Shown here piece by piece: positions 8,718 through 17,465 of a DNA stretch of 64,000 nt. The position numbers were made by a program, and so were the translations under genes. Each line of letters opens with the position of its first letter. Position 1 is the stretch's first letter. The DNA is from Megamonas hypermegale (GTDB lineage Bacteria > Bacillota > Negativicutes > Selenomonadales > Selenomonadaceae): contig DCFC01000035.1 of NCBI GenBank assembly GCA_002314325.1, positions 105,457-169,456 of the forward strand, written 5' to 3'. Below the pieces are notes generated by a model. That model searched no databases. It was not told the origin of the DNA and was given only the letters and a program-made list of their open reading frames with translations.

Positions 8718-9932
8718 ATGGAAAATATTAAAAAAGTAGTCCTCGCTTATTCCGGCGGACTTGATACATCCGTTATCATTCCATGGCTCAAAGAAAATTA
8801 CAATGGTTGCGAAGTTATCGCTGTCTGCGCTGATATCGGCCAGGGCGACGAATTGAACGTTGTTCATGATAAAGCATTAAAATCCGGTGCTTCCAAAGTT
8901 TTCATCGAACACCTAACAGAAGACTTCGTAGCCAACTACGTTTTCCCTACGTTGAAAGCCGGTGCCGTTTATGAAGGCAAATATCTTTTAGGCACTTCCT
9001 TTGCCCGTCCGCTGATTGCTAAACGCCTCGTGGAAATCGCCAAAGCAGAAGGCGCTGACGCTATCGCTCACGGTGCTACCGGTAAAGGCAACGACCAGGT
9101 TCGTTTCGAACTCTCCGTCAAAGCACTGGCTCCGAACATCAAATTAATCGCTCCGTGGCGTGAATGGGAACTGCGCTCCCGCGAACAGGAAATCGCTTAC
9201 GCTGAAAAACACGGTATTCCAATCGCTACGGAAAACAAAACGTATTCCATGGACAGAAACATCTGGCATTTAAGCCATGAAGGCTCCGACCTTGAAGACC
9301 CGTGGAACGCTCCGAAAGACAGCATGTATTTAATCAGCAAAGCACCGAAAGACGCTCCGGACGAAGCTGAATACGTAACAATCGACTTTGAAAAAGGTAT
9401 TCCAGTTGCCGTAAACGGCGAAAAAATGGCACCTGTACAGCTGCTCGAAACATTAAACGATATCGGCGCTAAAAACGGCATCGGTATCACGGATATCGTG
9501 GAAAACCGTCTTGTCGGCATGAAATCCCGCGGCGTATACGAAAACCCGGGCGGAGCAATTTTATATGCCGCTCATCAGGAACTGGAATATCTGTGCCTCG
9601 ACCGTCAGACACTCCACTACAAAGAAACAGTCGCTATCAAATACGCTGAACTCGTTTATGACGGCATGTGGTTCTCCCAGCTACGCGAAGCTCTCGCTGC
9701 ATTCGTTGATGCAACGCAGGAAACAGTTACCGGTACAGTAAAACTCAAACTCTACAAAGGCAATATCATGCCTGCCGGTGCTAAATCCCCTTACTCCCTC
9801 TACAGCCAGGAATTCGTAACATTCGAAGAAGACGATGTTTACAACCAGGCTGACGCTACGGGCTTCATCAACCTCTTCGGCCTCCCGCTCAAAGTCCGCG
9901 CTTTAATGAAAGAAAAAACAGGTCTTAAATAA
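8718..9932 (+). CDS. argG: Argininosuccinate synthase
   Basis: This ATP-dependent enzyme (404 aa) joins citrulline and aspartate. The N-terminal PP-loop AYSGGLDTS, the [13 protein letters not shown] segment and the [10 protein letters not shown] tail are diagnostic. A 69-bp AT-rich gap separates it from argF, the largest gap in the operon, with AAGGAGATG before the start; an internal promoter is possible. The stop overlaps the argH start by one base. Confidence 0.97.
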   Translation: MENIKKVVLAYSGGLDTSVIIPWLKENYNGCEVIAVCADIGQGDELNVVHDKALKSGASKVFIEHLTEDFVANYVFPTLKAGAVYEGKYLLGTSFARPLIAKRLVEIAKAEGADAIAHGATGKGNDQVRFELSVKALAPNIKLIAPWREWELRSREQEIAYAEKHGIPIATENKTYSMDRNIWHLSHEGSDLEDPWNAPKDSMYLISKAPKDAPDEAEYVTIDFEKGIPVAVNGEKMAPVQLLETLNDIGAKNGIGITDIVENRLVGMKSRGVYENPGGAILYAAHQELEYLCLDRQTLHYKETVAIKYAELVYDGMWFSQLREALAAFVDATQETVTGTVKLKLYKGNIMPAGAKSPYSLYSQEFVTFEEDDVYNQADATGFINLFGLPLKVRALMKEKTGLK

Positions 9933-11356
9933 TGGCGGAACAAATGTGGGGCGGCAGGTTCGCCAAATCTACAGACGAAATGATTAATGAGTTTCAGGCC
10001 TCCATCAATTTCGACAAGCGCATGTATCACGAAGATATCGCCGGCAGCATCGCTCATGCGAAAATGCTCAACAAGGTAGGCATATTAAACGATGAAGATA
10101 CAAACGCCATCATCACCGGCCTGAAAAACATTCTGGCAAAAATCGAACAGGGCGATTTCAATTTCTCCGTTGAATTGGAAGACATTCATATGAATATCGA
10201 AAAACGCCTGACGGAAGCCATCGGCGACGCCGGCGGCAGACTGCATACGGCCAGAAGCCGCAACGACCAGGTAGCGCTCGACACGCATATGTACGTCCGC
10301 CGCGAAACGGTTGAAGTTTTAAAGCTCATTAAAGAACTGCAAACGGCTTTTGCCGATACAGCAAAAAAATACAAAGAAGTAATCATGCCGGGTTATACCC
10401 ATCTACAACGTGCGCAGCCGATTTTGTTCTCGCACCACATGATGGCGTATTTCTCCATGCTCAGCCGTGATTTCTCCCGCTTCAAGGGCGTGTACGAACG
10501 CTGCGACATCATGCCGCTCGGCGCAGGCGCGCTTGCCGGTACGACTTTCCCGATTGACCGTCAATTCGTAGCACAGCAGCTCAACTTCGACGCAATCTAC
10601 ACGAATAGCCTCGATGCCGTAAGCGACAGAGATTACATCATGGAATTTTTAGCCGCAGCTTCCATTCTCATGATACATCTGAGCCGTATCAGCGAAGAAA
10701 TCATCTTCTGGTGCTCCCGCGAATTTTCCTTCGTGGAACTCGACGACGCTCACTGCACCGGTTCCAGCATGATGCCGCAGAAGAAAAATCCGGACGTGTC
10801 CGAACTCGTCCGCGGCAAAACGGGCCGTGTAATCGGTCATCTGATGGCAATGCTCACGACCGTAAAAGGTCTGCCGCTTGCCTATAATAAAGACTTGCAG
10901 GAAGACAAGGAAGGCCTGTTCGATGCCATTGATACGGTCAAATTCAGCCTTGCCGTTTACGCTCAGCTCATTCGCGGCATGAAAGTAAGAAGCGACGTTA
11001 TGCTCAAAGCCGTTCGCGAAGACTTCTCCAACGCGACTGACCTTGCCGACTATCTCGTAAAAAAAGGTATGCCGTTCAGAAAAGCGCACAGCGTATCCGG
11101 TCATGCCGTTCACTACTGCATTGAGCAGGGTAAATGGCTGGAAGATTTGACTATGGATGAATACAAACAGATGTCCGACCTCTTTGAAGACGACATCTAC
11201 GAAGCCATCAAACCGGAAACATGCGTTAAAAACCGCAATTCCTACGGCGGAACATCCTATAAACAGGTGGATATGCAGCTGGAAACGGCTGACAAAATTC
11301 TGCAGAATGAACAGTCTCAGCTTGCTATCTTCACTGATAAACAGGTAAAACTCTAA
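9932..11356 (+). CDS. argH: Argininosuccinate lyase
   Basis: It cleaves argininosuccinate to arginine and fumarate. The 474-aa length and N-terminal MWGGRF are typical, and the signature GSSMMPQKKNPD with its mobile catalytic serine loop is intact. Translation overlaps argG (TAATG). It is the last gene of the arginine operon and is followed within 10 bp by a strong terminator shared with the converging hydF. Confidence 0.97.
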   Translation: MAEQMWGGRFAKSTDEMINEFQASINFDKRMYHEDIAGSIAHAKMLNKVGILNDEDTNAIITGLKNILAKIEQGDFNFSVELEDIHMNIEKRLTEAIGDAGGRLHTARSRNDQVALDTHMYVRRETVEVLKLIKELQTAFADTAKKYKEVIMPGYTHLQRAQPILFSHHMMAYFSMLSRDFSRFKGVYERCDIMPLGAGALAGTTFPIDRQFVAQQLNFDAIYTNSLDAVSDRDYIMEFLAAASILMIHLSRISEEIIFWCSREFSFVELDDAHCTGSSMMPQKKNPDVSELVRGKTGRVIGHLMAMLTTVKGLPLAYNKDLQEDKEGLFDAIDTVKFSLAVYAQLIRGMKVRSDVMLKAVREDFSNATDLADYLVKKGMPFRKAHSVSGHAVHYCIEQGKWLEDLTMDEYKQMSDLFEDDIYEAIKPETCVKNRNSYGGTSYKQVDMQLETADKILQNEQSQLAIFTDKQVKL

Positions 11357-11360
11357 AACA

Positions 11361-11398
11361 AAAACAGAGTAGAGAAAATCTCTACTCTGTTTTTTTTA
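11361..11398. terminator. Bidirectional terminator argH/hydF
   Basis: A perfect 12-bp stem ACAGAGTAGAGA/TCTCTACTCTGT with a 3-base loop is flanked by A-rich and T-rich tracts. It can end both the arginine operon (plus) and the hydrogenase operon (minus). Confidence 0.9.
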
Positions 11399-12601
11399 TT
11401 TATCGGCAAGCTCTATATTAAGCGGACGCACCGTGCGCTGCAATATGCCGTTCATGTAGGCGATGGCAGTACCGTAATTACTAATCGGTACATTCTGCTT
11501 CTGCGCCGTTTGCAGTCTTGACTGCATTTCGCGCTCGTTGAGCATACAGCCGCCGCAGTGGATTACCAGTCTGTAGCCGGATAAATCCTGCGGAAATTCC
11601 GTGCCGGAGGTGAAAACGAACTGCGGCTCGGCTTTCGTGTATTTTCTTATCCAGTTCGGCAGTTTGACTGTGCCGATATCGTCACATTGGCGATGATGCG
11701 TACAGCCTTCGGCAATAAGAATTCTGTCGCCGTCTTTAATCGTATCGAGAACTCTCACGGCGGCCACTTGCCGCTCTAAATTGCCCTTGTAACGCGAGAA
11801 TAAAATGGAAAACGATGTCAGCTCCATATCCTCTGGCACGATTTTGCTGACTTTGGCAAACGCTTGACTGTCGGTGATTACAAGGCGCGGTTTCGTCTTT
11901 AAATTACCGAGCGTATCGGCCAGATTGTCATCCTGCGTCATAACGGCCGTTGCGCCGATATTGAGAAGCTCGCGGATTACCTGCTGTTGCGGCAGGATAA
12001 GGCGGCCTTTCGGCGCGGCTTTGTCTATCGGAATAACGAGAACGACCATGTCTTTCGGCGCTACGATATCCTTCAGAATGAATTTTTCCTGTTTCCTTTT
12101 GGCAAAATGAGCCAGTTTTTCTTTTAATTCCTTAACGCCTTCGCCGGTGGCGGCGCTTACGAAAACGGTCCGCTCATCGATTGTAATCTGCCGCTTTAAA
12201 TCGGGCTTCAAATCAATTTTATTGTAAGCGAGAACGTACGGTATCTGCTGGCTTGTTATCTGATTTAAAATCTGTTCATCGAAGGAAGTCATGCCGTACA
12301 TCGCATTGATGACAAGCACGGCAATATCCGTCTTGCGCAGCACCTGCATTGTTTTTTCCGTGCGCAGAATGCCGAGCGCGCCGCTGTCGTCAAGCCCCGC
12401 CGTATCAATGACGGTAACGGGTCCGAGCGGCAAAAGCTCCATTGATTTTTGCACAGGGTCGGTCGTCGTACCCTTTATCTCGGAAACGACGGCGATATTT
12501 TGACCCGTAACGGCGTTCATAAGGCTGGATTTACCGGCATTGCGCATACCGAAAAAAGCGATATGAATACGGTTGGCGGACGGTGTCTGATTTAAATCCA
12601 T
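11396..12601 (-). CDS. hydF: [FeFe]-hydrogenase maturation GTPase HydF
   Basis: HydF is the scaffold on which the 2Fe subcluster of the H-cluster is completed and then handed to HydA. The 401-aa protein has an N-terminal Era-like G domain (GMRNAGKSSL, DTAGLDD, NKID) and the C-terminal cluster motif CTHH...HCGGC. It is the last gene of the minus-strand hydrogenase operon, 14 bp after hydG. Together with hydE and hydG it gives the full maturase set. Confidence 0.95.
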   Translation of the reverse strand: MDLNQTPSANRIHIAFFGMRNAGKSSLMNAVTGQNIAVVSEIKGTTTDPVQKSMELLPLGPVTVIDTAGLDDSGALGILRTEKTMQVLRKTDIAVLVINAMYGMTSFDEQILNQITSQQIPYVLAYNKIDLKPDLKRQITIDERTVFVSAATGEGVKELKEKLAHFAKRKQEKFILKDIVAPKDMVVLVIPIDKAAPKGRLILPQQQVIRELLNIGATAVMTQDDNLADTLGNLKTKPRLVITDSQAFAKVSKIVPEDMELTSFSILFSRYKGNLERQVAAVRVLDTIKDGDRILIAEGCTHHRQCDDIGTVKLPNWIRKYTKAEPQFVFTSGTEFPQDLSGYRLVIHCGGCMLNEREMQSRLQTAQKQNVPISNYGTAIAYMNGILQRTVRPLNIELADK

Positions 12602-12615
12602 ACGAAAGACCTCTC

Positions 12616-14034
12616 TTAAAATCTGAAATCGCGCTGTCCCTGTTCAATAAGTCCAAGCTGTTTTTTGACGATATCGCGGATTTTTTCACTTTTTATCAGC
12701 GGAATTTGTTTTTCGATTAAAGCGTTGCCCGTATTTTTCGTATCTTCACTTGCATAATCGCAAAGATATTCCTTCAGCGTCATCAGCGCATTCGGCAGAC
12801 AGCAGTTGGAAATCTGGCCGCTCTTGCACAGGCTCATAAAACGGTCGCCGACACGGCCGGCACGATAGCAGGCAGTGCAGAAACTCGGCACGAAATCCTG
12901 TTTCATCAGCCAGTTTACGACTTCGTCGAGCGTTCTGTTGTCGCTTACGTCAAACTGACTGGAGTCCTCTTCCGGCAGTTCATGTTCGGCATAACCGCCG
13001 ACGCTAGTGCGCGAACCGCCGCTGATTTGCGAAATACCGAGCTGCAGCACACGTTCGCGGCACTTCTGGCTTTCGCGCGTTGATACAATCATACCCGTAT
13101 ACGGCACGGCAACACGAATGCAAGCGACAATTTTGGCAAACGTATCATCATCAATACCGTTATCGAAAGTGGACGGGTCGATATCGTCGGCGCGGCGAAT
13201 ACGCGGCACGCTGATAGTATGCGGACCGACGCCGAAGCGGGCTTCCAGATGTTCGGCATGCATGAGCAGTCCGGCAAATTCATAGCGGTATTTTTCCAGA
13301 CCGAACAACACGCCGCATCCTACATCGTCGATGCCGCCTTCCATAGCCCTGTCCATAGCTTCCGTATGGTAGGCGTAATCGTGTTTCGGGCCGGTCGGAT
13401 GCAGTTTTTCGTAACTTTCTTTATGATACGTTTCCTGAAACAGAATATACGTGCCGATACCGGCTTCTTTTAGTTTGCGGTAATTTTCCACCGTAGTGGC
13501 GGCAATATTGACATTTACGCGGCGGATAGCACCGTTTTTGTGCTTAATGCTGTAAATGGTCTTAATACTTTCCAGCACGTATTCAATCGGATTGTTCACC
13601 GGGTCTTCACCTGTTTCCAGCGCCAAACGCTTATGCCCCATATCCTGAAGAGCGATTACTTCGCGCTTGATATCCTCCTGCGACAGTTTTTTGCGCGGAA
13701 TATGCTTGTTTTTAGCATGGTACGGGCAGTAAACACAGCCGTTCACGCAGTAATTGGAAAGATACAGCGGTGCAAACAGCACAATTCTGTCGCCGTAAAA
13801 ATCATCTTTTATTTTTTTTGCCAGATGAAAAATTTCCTCATTAAGTTCCGGAATATCGCAAGCGAGCAGCACGGAGGCTTCACGATGCGACAGACCTTTT
13901 TCCAGTTTGGCTTTAGCCAGAATTTCCCTGATTAAGGTTTCATTATGCTTATTTTCATCAGCATAGGAAAGTGTAGCGAGAATTTCTTCATGATTGATAA
14001 ATTCTTCCGCTTTAGCAGATTTCGGATTATACAA
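12616..14034 (-). CDS. hydG: [FeFe]-hydrogenase maturase HydG
   Basis: HydG is a radical-SAM tyrosine lyase that makes the CO and CN ligands of the H-cluster. The 472-aa sequence has the radical-SAM motif CVNGCVYC and the C-terminal auxiliary cluster motif CTACYRAG...CC characteristic of HydG rather than ThiH. It sits 538 bp downstream of hydE, separated by a long palindromic spacer, and 14 bp upstream of hydF. Confidence 0.95.
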   Translation of the reverse strand: MYNPKSAKAEEFINHEEILATLSYADENKHNETLIREILAKAKLEKGLSHREASVLLACDIPELNEEIFHLAKKIKDDFYGDRIVLFAPLYLSNYCVNGCVYCPYHAKNKHIPRKKLSQEDIKREVIALQDMGHKRLALETGEDPVNNPIEYVLESIKTIYSIKHKNGAIRRVNVNIAATTVENYRKLKEAGIGTYILFQETYHKESYEKLHPTGPKHDYAYHTEAMDRAMEGGIDDVGCGVLFGLEKYRYEFAGLLMHAEHLEARFGVGPHTISVPRIRRADDIDPSTFDNGIDDDTFAKIVACIRVAVPYTGMIVSTRESQKCRERVLQLGISQISGGSRTSVGGYAEHELPEEDSSQFDVSDNRTLDEVVNWLMKQDFVPSFCTACYRAGRVGDRFMSLCKSGQISNCCLPNALMTLKEYLCDYASEDTKNTGNALIEKQIPLIKSEKIRDIVKKQLGLIEQGQRDFRF

Positions 14035-14076
14035 AGATATCCACTTCTTTCATAAAAGTTGTTTATTGTTCATTTT

Positions 14077-14490
14077 TCTTTTGAAAGGTCAAAAGAAAAA
14101 CGAACCAAAAAGAAAAAACCCTTTTTACGTTTCGCTAACGCTGCACTGGGCGAGCCTTCGCAACCCTTCTCTAAAAACAGACAGTACAACGGCTCGAAAT
14201 GTTTGGAATTTGGCTCGTGCCCTCTATTTCCAACAGAAACTTAATTTAAGCTGTTGACACAATATTTCGCTAGTCATGCTAAATTTTTGTCTGCGTTGGA
14301 GATTTTTACGATAGCTTTAGCTATTAAGAAAATAGTTTTTTAGCTCTGTTTTTAGTTTAAACGTTTGAGCGTAGCGAGTTTTTAAACGTTAGAGATAAAA
14401 AACTATTTTCTTAAAGTAAAAATCTTTTAGCAGTGCACGAACCAAAGGGTTTCTTTTTCGGCAACTTTTCTTTGCCTTCAAAGAAAAATT
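14077..14490. repeat. Long imperfect palindrome between hydE and hydG
   Basis: The 538-bp hydE-hydG gap has no credible gene. Its centre is a 19-bp perfect inverted repeat (14324-14342 with 14396-14414), extended by GATTTTTAC/GTAAAAATC (14301-14309, 14416-14424) and an inner AACGTTT/AAACGTT pair. Outer shorter matches (TGCACTG/CAGTGCA, AAAGAAA/TTTCTTT) make an overall imperfect palindrome. Each flank has its own hairpin (TTCTTTTGA/TCAAAAGAA near 14077 and TTTTCTTTG/CAAAGAAAA near 14470). It looks like a mobile intergenic repeat or processing/attenuation structure. Confidence 0.6.
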
Positions 14491-14492
14491 GT

Positions 14493-14550
14493 CTGGCACA
14501 ATATGAAGATAAATTAATAAATAATTCTCTTTACCTTATATTGTGCCAAA
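14493..14550 (-). promoter_or_regulatory. Hairpin after hydE
   Basis: GGCACAATAT (near 14494) pairs with ATATTGTGCC (near 14538) just downstream of the hydE stop. There is no clean T-tract on the minus strand, so it is more likely a processing or stability hairpin than a full terminator. Confidence 0.35.
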
Positions 14551-14572
14551 TCGGCACTTTCAAAGATTTATC

Positions 14573-15443
14573 TCAAATTAAACTATCGCCTCGACCGACA
14601 ATTACTTCGTAACCGTATTGCTTTAGCATTCCTTTTAAATTATTAATCCCTTCCAGCGATTCGCCGCCCGTTATTTTCTTGTTGTTATATAGAGTATATA
14701 GATTTCTGATGTTGGTAGGCGAAATATTAGGCATGATGACATTCGCTCCGGCCTCCAACCCTTTTACCGTGCCGTTTTCGCTGAGCGTGGCCAGCGCCGT
14801 CGTCGCGGGCAACAGAACTTTCGGCAGCAACAGCCGCACGATGGATAAAATAACGAGCGTAAGCTCTACGCTGCCTGCCTGTTTATCCTTGAACGGTGTC
14901 TGATTATGCGGAATAAAAGGACCGATGCCTATCATATGCGGTTTAAATTCGCTTAAAAATTTTAAATCGGCAATTAAATTATCTATTGTTTGATATGGTG
15001 AACCAATCATCATTCCAGCACCGACCTGATAGCCGATTTCTTTTAGCTCCTTAAGACAGTTCATTCGGTGCGCAAAGCTCATTTCTGACGGATGAAGCAA
15101 AGTATAATGCTTTTCGTCTGCCGTTTCGTGGCGCAGTAGAAAGCGGTCGGCACCTGCTTTAAAATACGCCGCATAATCGACAAAATCTTTTTCACCGACA
15201 GAAAGCGTAACGGCGCAGTCAGGATATGCTTTCTTGATGGAAGAAACAATATCAGTCATCTTCTCCGCTGAAAAGTACATATCTTCACCGCCTTGCAGTA
15301 CGAAAGTGCGCAATCCGTTCGTATAGCCGATTTTACAGCACAGCAGGATTTCCTCTTTCGTCAGGCGGTAGCGCACGGCATTTTTGTTCGAACGGCGGAT
15401 GCCGCAATAATAGCAGTCGTTTTTACAGTAATTGGTAAATTCA
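14573..15443 (-). CDS. hydE: HydE maturase, exon 2 (after IStron)
   Basis: This is the 3' part of hydE, a radical-SAM enzyme that helps build the azadithiolate bridge of the H-cluster. It begins inside the codon for Ile66 and continues EFTNYC, with the radical-SAM cysteines in CKNDCYYC (residues 72-79), to the normal C-terminus. Joined to exon 1 (17267-17463) it gives 1068 bp and 355 aa, the usual HydE length, with no frameshift. A translation start inside this exon (GTG at 15376) would miss the radical-SAM motif, so an isolated C-terminal product would be inactive. Confidence 0.9.
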
Positions 15444-15555
15444 CTGAACCTCCCACGACTAAAGTCGCGGGGTTCCCGGTCAAGTATTCTAACGAATACA
15501 GTATCTCCAGGCTATCCCCGTAGTTCCTACGGTTCTTGTGTATGTTATTTAAGAT
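15444..15555 (-). ncRNA. IStron 1 right end, candidate omega-RNA scaffold
   Basis: Downstream of tnpB the minus strand holds three hairpins: CCGTAG-GAA-CTACGG, GTATTC-GTTA-GAATAC (15484-15499) and CCCGCGACTTTAGTCGTGGG (15452-15471), ending at TTCAG. In TnpB systems this region forms the 3' scaffold of the guide RNA and the guide is read from the flank, here hydE exon 2 (TGAATTTACCAATTACTGTA). The 5' limit is not visible. The second hairpin is conserved by compensating changes in copy 2. Confidence 0.6.
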
Positions 15556-16665
15556 TTAAGCTATGTTTAATATTCTTAATCCTTCATTTCGAATATTTAT
15601 CGCTGCATTTACATCTCTATCGTGATGTGTTTTACATTCAGGGCAGTCCCATTCTCTAACATCTAAATCTTTTACTTCGGTATTTTTATACCCACAGACA
15701 TGACATAATTGGCTGGAAGGATAAAATTTATCTATTTTGACAATAACTTTACCAAACCATTCGGCTTTATATTTTAGCTGTCTTACAAACTCAGACCAGC
15801 TTACATCGGCTATGTTTCTTGCCAGTTTATGATTTTTCATCATGTTTGAAACCTGCAAATCTTCAAGACAAATTACATCATAATTTCTGATGAGCTGACA
15901 AGATACTTGATGAAGCAAGTTGCGTCTTTGATTAGCAATTCTATCATGAAGTTTAGCTACTTTTACTCTAGCCTTTTCCCAATTTGAGCTTCTTTTTGTT
16001 TTTCGAGAAAACTTTCTTTGAAGCTTAGCTAATTTAGCCAATGATTTCTGCAAATATTTAGGATTGCTGTATTTTACTGCATCTGAGGTAATGACAAAAT
16101 TCTTTATTCCTAAATCCAGGCCGATATATTTATCCGTTCTGATGAATTCAGGTTGAGGCACATCTGTACAGCATAGTGCAACGTAATATTTTCCACTGGG
16201 CGTCTGCGATACTGTCGCACTTAAAATCCTGCCTTCTATTCGGCAATATTTATCTCTTACTTTAATTTTGCCTATTTTGGGTAATTTTATTTTATTTCCC
16301 AGAAATGCAATGTTGTTATTTGTCATGTTTGTTTTGTACGATTTATACCGATTTTTTTTAGATTTGAATTTAGGAAAGCCTACTTTTTGTCTGTTAAAAA
16401 AGTTTTTATAAGCTGTATCCAAATGCTTTAAAGCGTTTTGCAAAGATGATTTGTCGGGTTCTTTAAGCCACTTTTTTTCTTTTTTTAATTGTGTAAGCTC
16501 TTTTGAACATTCGTTATAGCTTATAGTCTTCTTGTTTTGTTCATAAGCTTTTATTCTTCTATCTAAAAAATGATTATATATAAAACGTACACAGCCAAAA
16601 GTTTTTTGAAGTAAATTCTCTTGTGTTTTGTTGGGATATATCCTGAATTTATAAGCTTTTTCCAT
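15556..16665 (-). CDS. tnpB: RNA-guided nuclease TnpB (IStron 1)
   Basis: This 369-aa TnpB is the ancestor-type relative of Cas12, cutting DNA next to a TTGAT-like TAM with an omega-RNA from the element's right end. The RuvC residues appear intact: D in [10 protein letters not shown] in CLEDL, D in [16 protein letters not shown]. The zinc ribbon CHVCG...CPEC is complete. I start it at [12 protein letters not shown] (16665), as in copy 2; an upstream in-frame extension to 16785 is AT-rich and unlikely. It has no tnpA partner, so movement would need transposase in trans. It lies within the intron and is removed with it on splicing. Confidence 0.92.
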   Translation of the reverse strand: MEKAYKFRIYPNKTQENLLQKTFGCVRFIYNHFLDRRIKAYEQNKKTISYNECSKELTQLKKEKKWLKEPDKSSLQNALKHLDTAYKNFFNRQKVGFPKFKSKKNRYKSYKTNMTNNNIAFLGNKIKLPKIGKIKVRDKYCRIEGRILSATVSQTPSGKYYVALCCTDVPQPEFIRTDKYIGLDLGIKNFVITSDAVKYSNPKYLQKSLAKLAKLQRKFSRKTKRSSNWEKARVKVAKLHDRIANQRRNLLHQVSCQLIRNYDVICLEDLQVSNMMKNHKLARNIADVSWSEFVRQLKYKAEWFGKVIVKIDKFYPSSQLCHVCGYKNTEVKDLDVREWDCPECKTHHDRDVNAAINIRNEGLRILNIA

Positions 16666-16784
16666 AATAAACACTTTCTTTCGGTTTTGAATATATTCTA
16701 TGCTATCATTCAATATAATTATGACGTATGTATAGCAATACAGCAAGTGTTTATACAATAGTAACTGCCTATTTTTAAATAACA

Positions 16785-17266
16785 TATATAAGAACCGTAG
16801 GCTCTGCTTTAGTCGTATTATGAGGTCTCGTTCATATAGAAACGCTACTTTCTATACAGTTCTCTTATGAACTTCCGTTACTTTCATAACGGCACAGACT
16901 ATATCTTATCCCTCAGCTTTACCTGTTAGAGCCTGTCCACTTCCTCAGTCAATAGCTTACTGAGTACTTCCCTCAAGAGGAATAGTCGTTGAACGTTCTC
17001 CTATTCGGAGCTTCGCTGCTGATTGTCCATTTTTCAGCACTTAGGATTTAACCTTATGCCATATATCTGATTTTTTCCGCTTTCGCCACATTCACGTTTA
17101 ACTTTATTTCATGTTTACGTTGTAGTTCAGATATCTTTAGGAGTTTCCAGCAGTTCAAACAGTATCAGATAGGTCTTAGCCTATCTCTACGTACATATTT
17201 CTATATACGCTGACTATTTTGTTCGCCTAACTCATGATTAAAATCACGAGTGTGCGGCTCACAATA
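16785..17266 (-). ncRNA. Group I intron core of IStron 1
   Basis: On the minus strand this 480-bp non-coding stretch has the group I intron signature: Q-like AATCAGCAGCGAAGC, R element GTTCAACGACTA (16983-16994) and S element AAGATATAGTC (16897-16907), so that GACTAT pairs with ATAGTC as P7. Two hairpins between R and S (CCTCTTGAGG and ACTCAGTAAGCTATTGACTGAG) fit P7.1/P7.2 of subgroup IA. A P9-like hairpin CCGTTATGAAAGTAACGG follows S. GTTAGG (17226-17231) can pair with exon CTTGAT, placing a U-G pair at the 5' splice site. The 3' splice site is the terminal G at 15444. Confidence 0.85.
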
Positions 17267-17463
17267 ATCAAGCCGCGCAGGAACACTTTGTGTCCGTAAT
17301 GCGGCTCACGAACGAAACGAGCCGCCGCAAATAAGTATTCGCTAAGCGGCCCGGTATAGTTTTCGCTGTGTAAATCCTGTAAAAGCAACTGAATATTTTC
17401 CCTGTCAAATGAAGGGCTGTTTGTCAAATCATCAATTATTTTAAAGGATTTTGTAGTATTCAT
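17267..17463 (-). CDS. hydE: HydE maturase, exon 1 (before IStron)
   Basis: This 5' exon encodes residues 1-65 plus two bases of Ile66, ending RGLI at the TTGAT target. The ATG lies 2 bp after the hydA stop, so translation is likely coupled to hydA. Unspliced mRNA would read 12 more residues into the intron (IVSRTLVILIMS) and stop. The region GHKVFLRGLIEFTN is the conserved HydE/BioB-like lead into the radical-SAM motif, so the insertion is in a core part of the gene and must be spliced for function. Confidence 0.9.
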
Positions 17464-17465
17464 GA

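Larger units (their letters stand above)
15444..17266 (-). mobile_element. IStron 1 (group I intron plus tnpB) in hydE
   Basis: This 1823-bp element lies in the same orientation as hydE. Read on the minus strand, the host sequence TTGAT precedes the left end (TATTGTGAG) and the right end is GGGAGGTTCAG, followed by host TGAATTTACC. There is no target duplication, as expected for IS200/IS605-type insertion. It carries a group I intron core upstream of an intact tnpB and has no tnpA. TTGAT as target and the terminal G (omega-G) match the clostridial IStron CdISt1. Deleting the element rejoins hydE exactly. A second copy, with proteins about 93% identical by eye, is at 33642-35513. Confidence 0.9.

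Noticed and set aside
14059-14257. Short plus-strand ORFs in the hydE-hydG gap
   Set aside because: They are low complexity, lie in the palindromic spacer, lack ribosome sites and resemble no protein family.
14324-14414. CRISPR repeat pair
   Set aside because: Only one inverted pair with no spaced direct repeats; no cas genes in the window.
14573-17463. hydE as a pseudogene broken by an IS element
   Set aside because: The insert carries a group I intron core and removal restores an intact frame exactly, so splicing is more likely than loss of function.
17227-17463. A 78-aa standalone ORF
   Set aside because: It is hydE exon 1 plus 12 codons of intron; the ending has no meaning for the mature protein.
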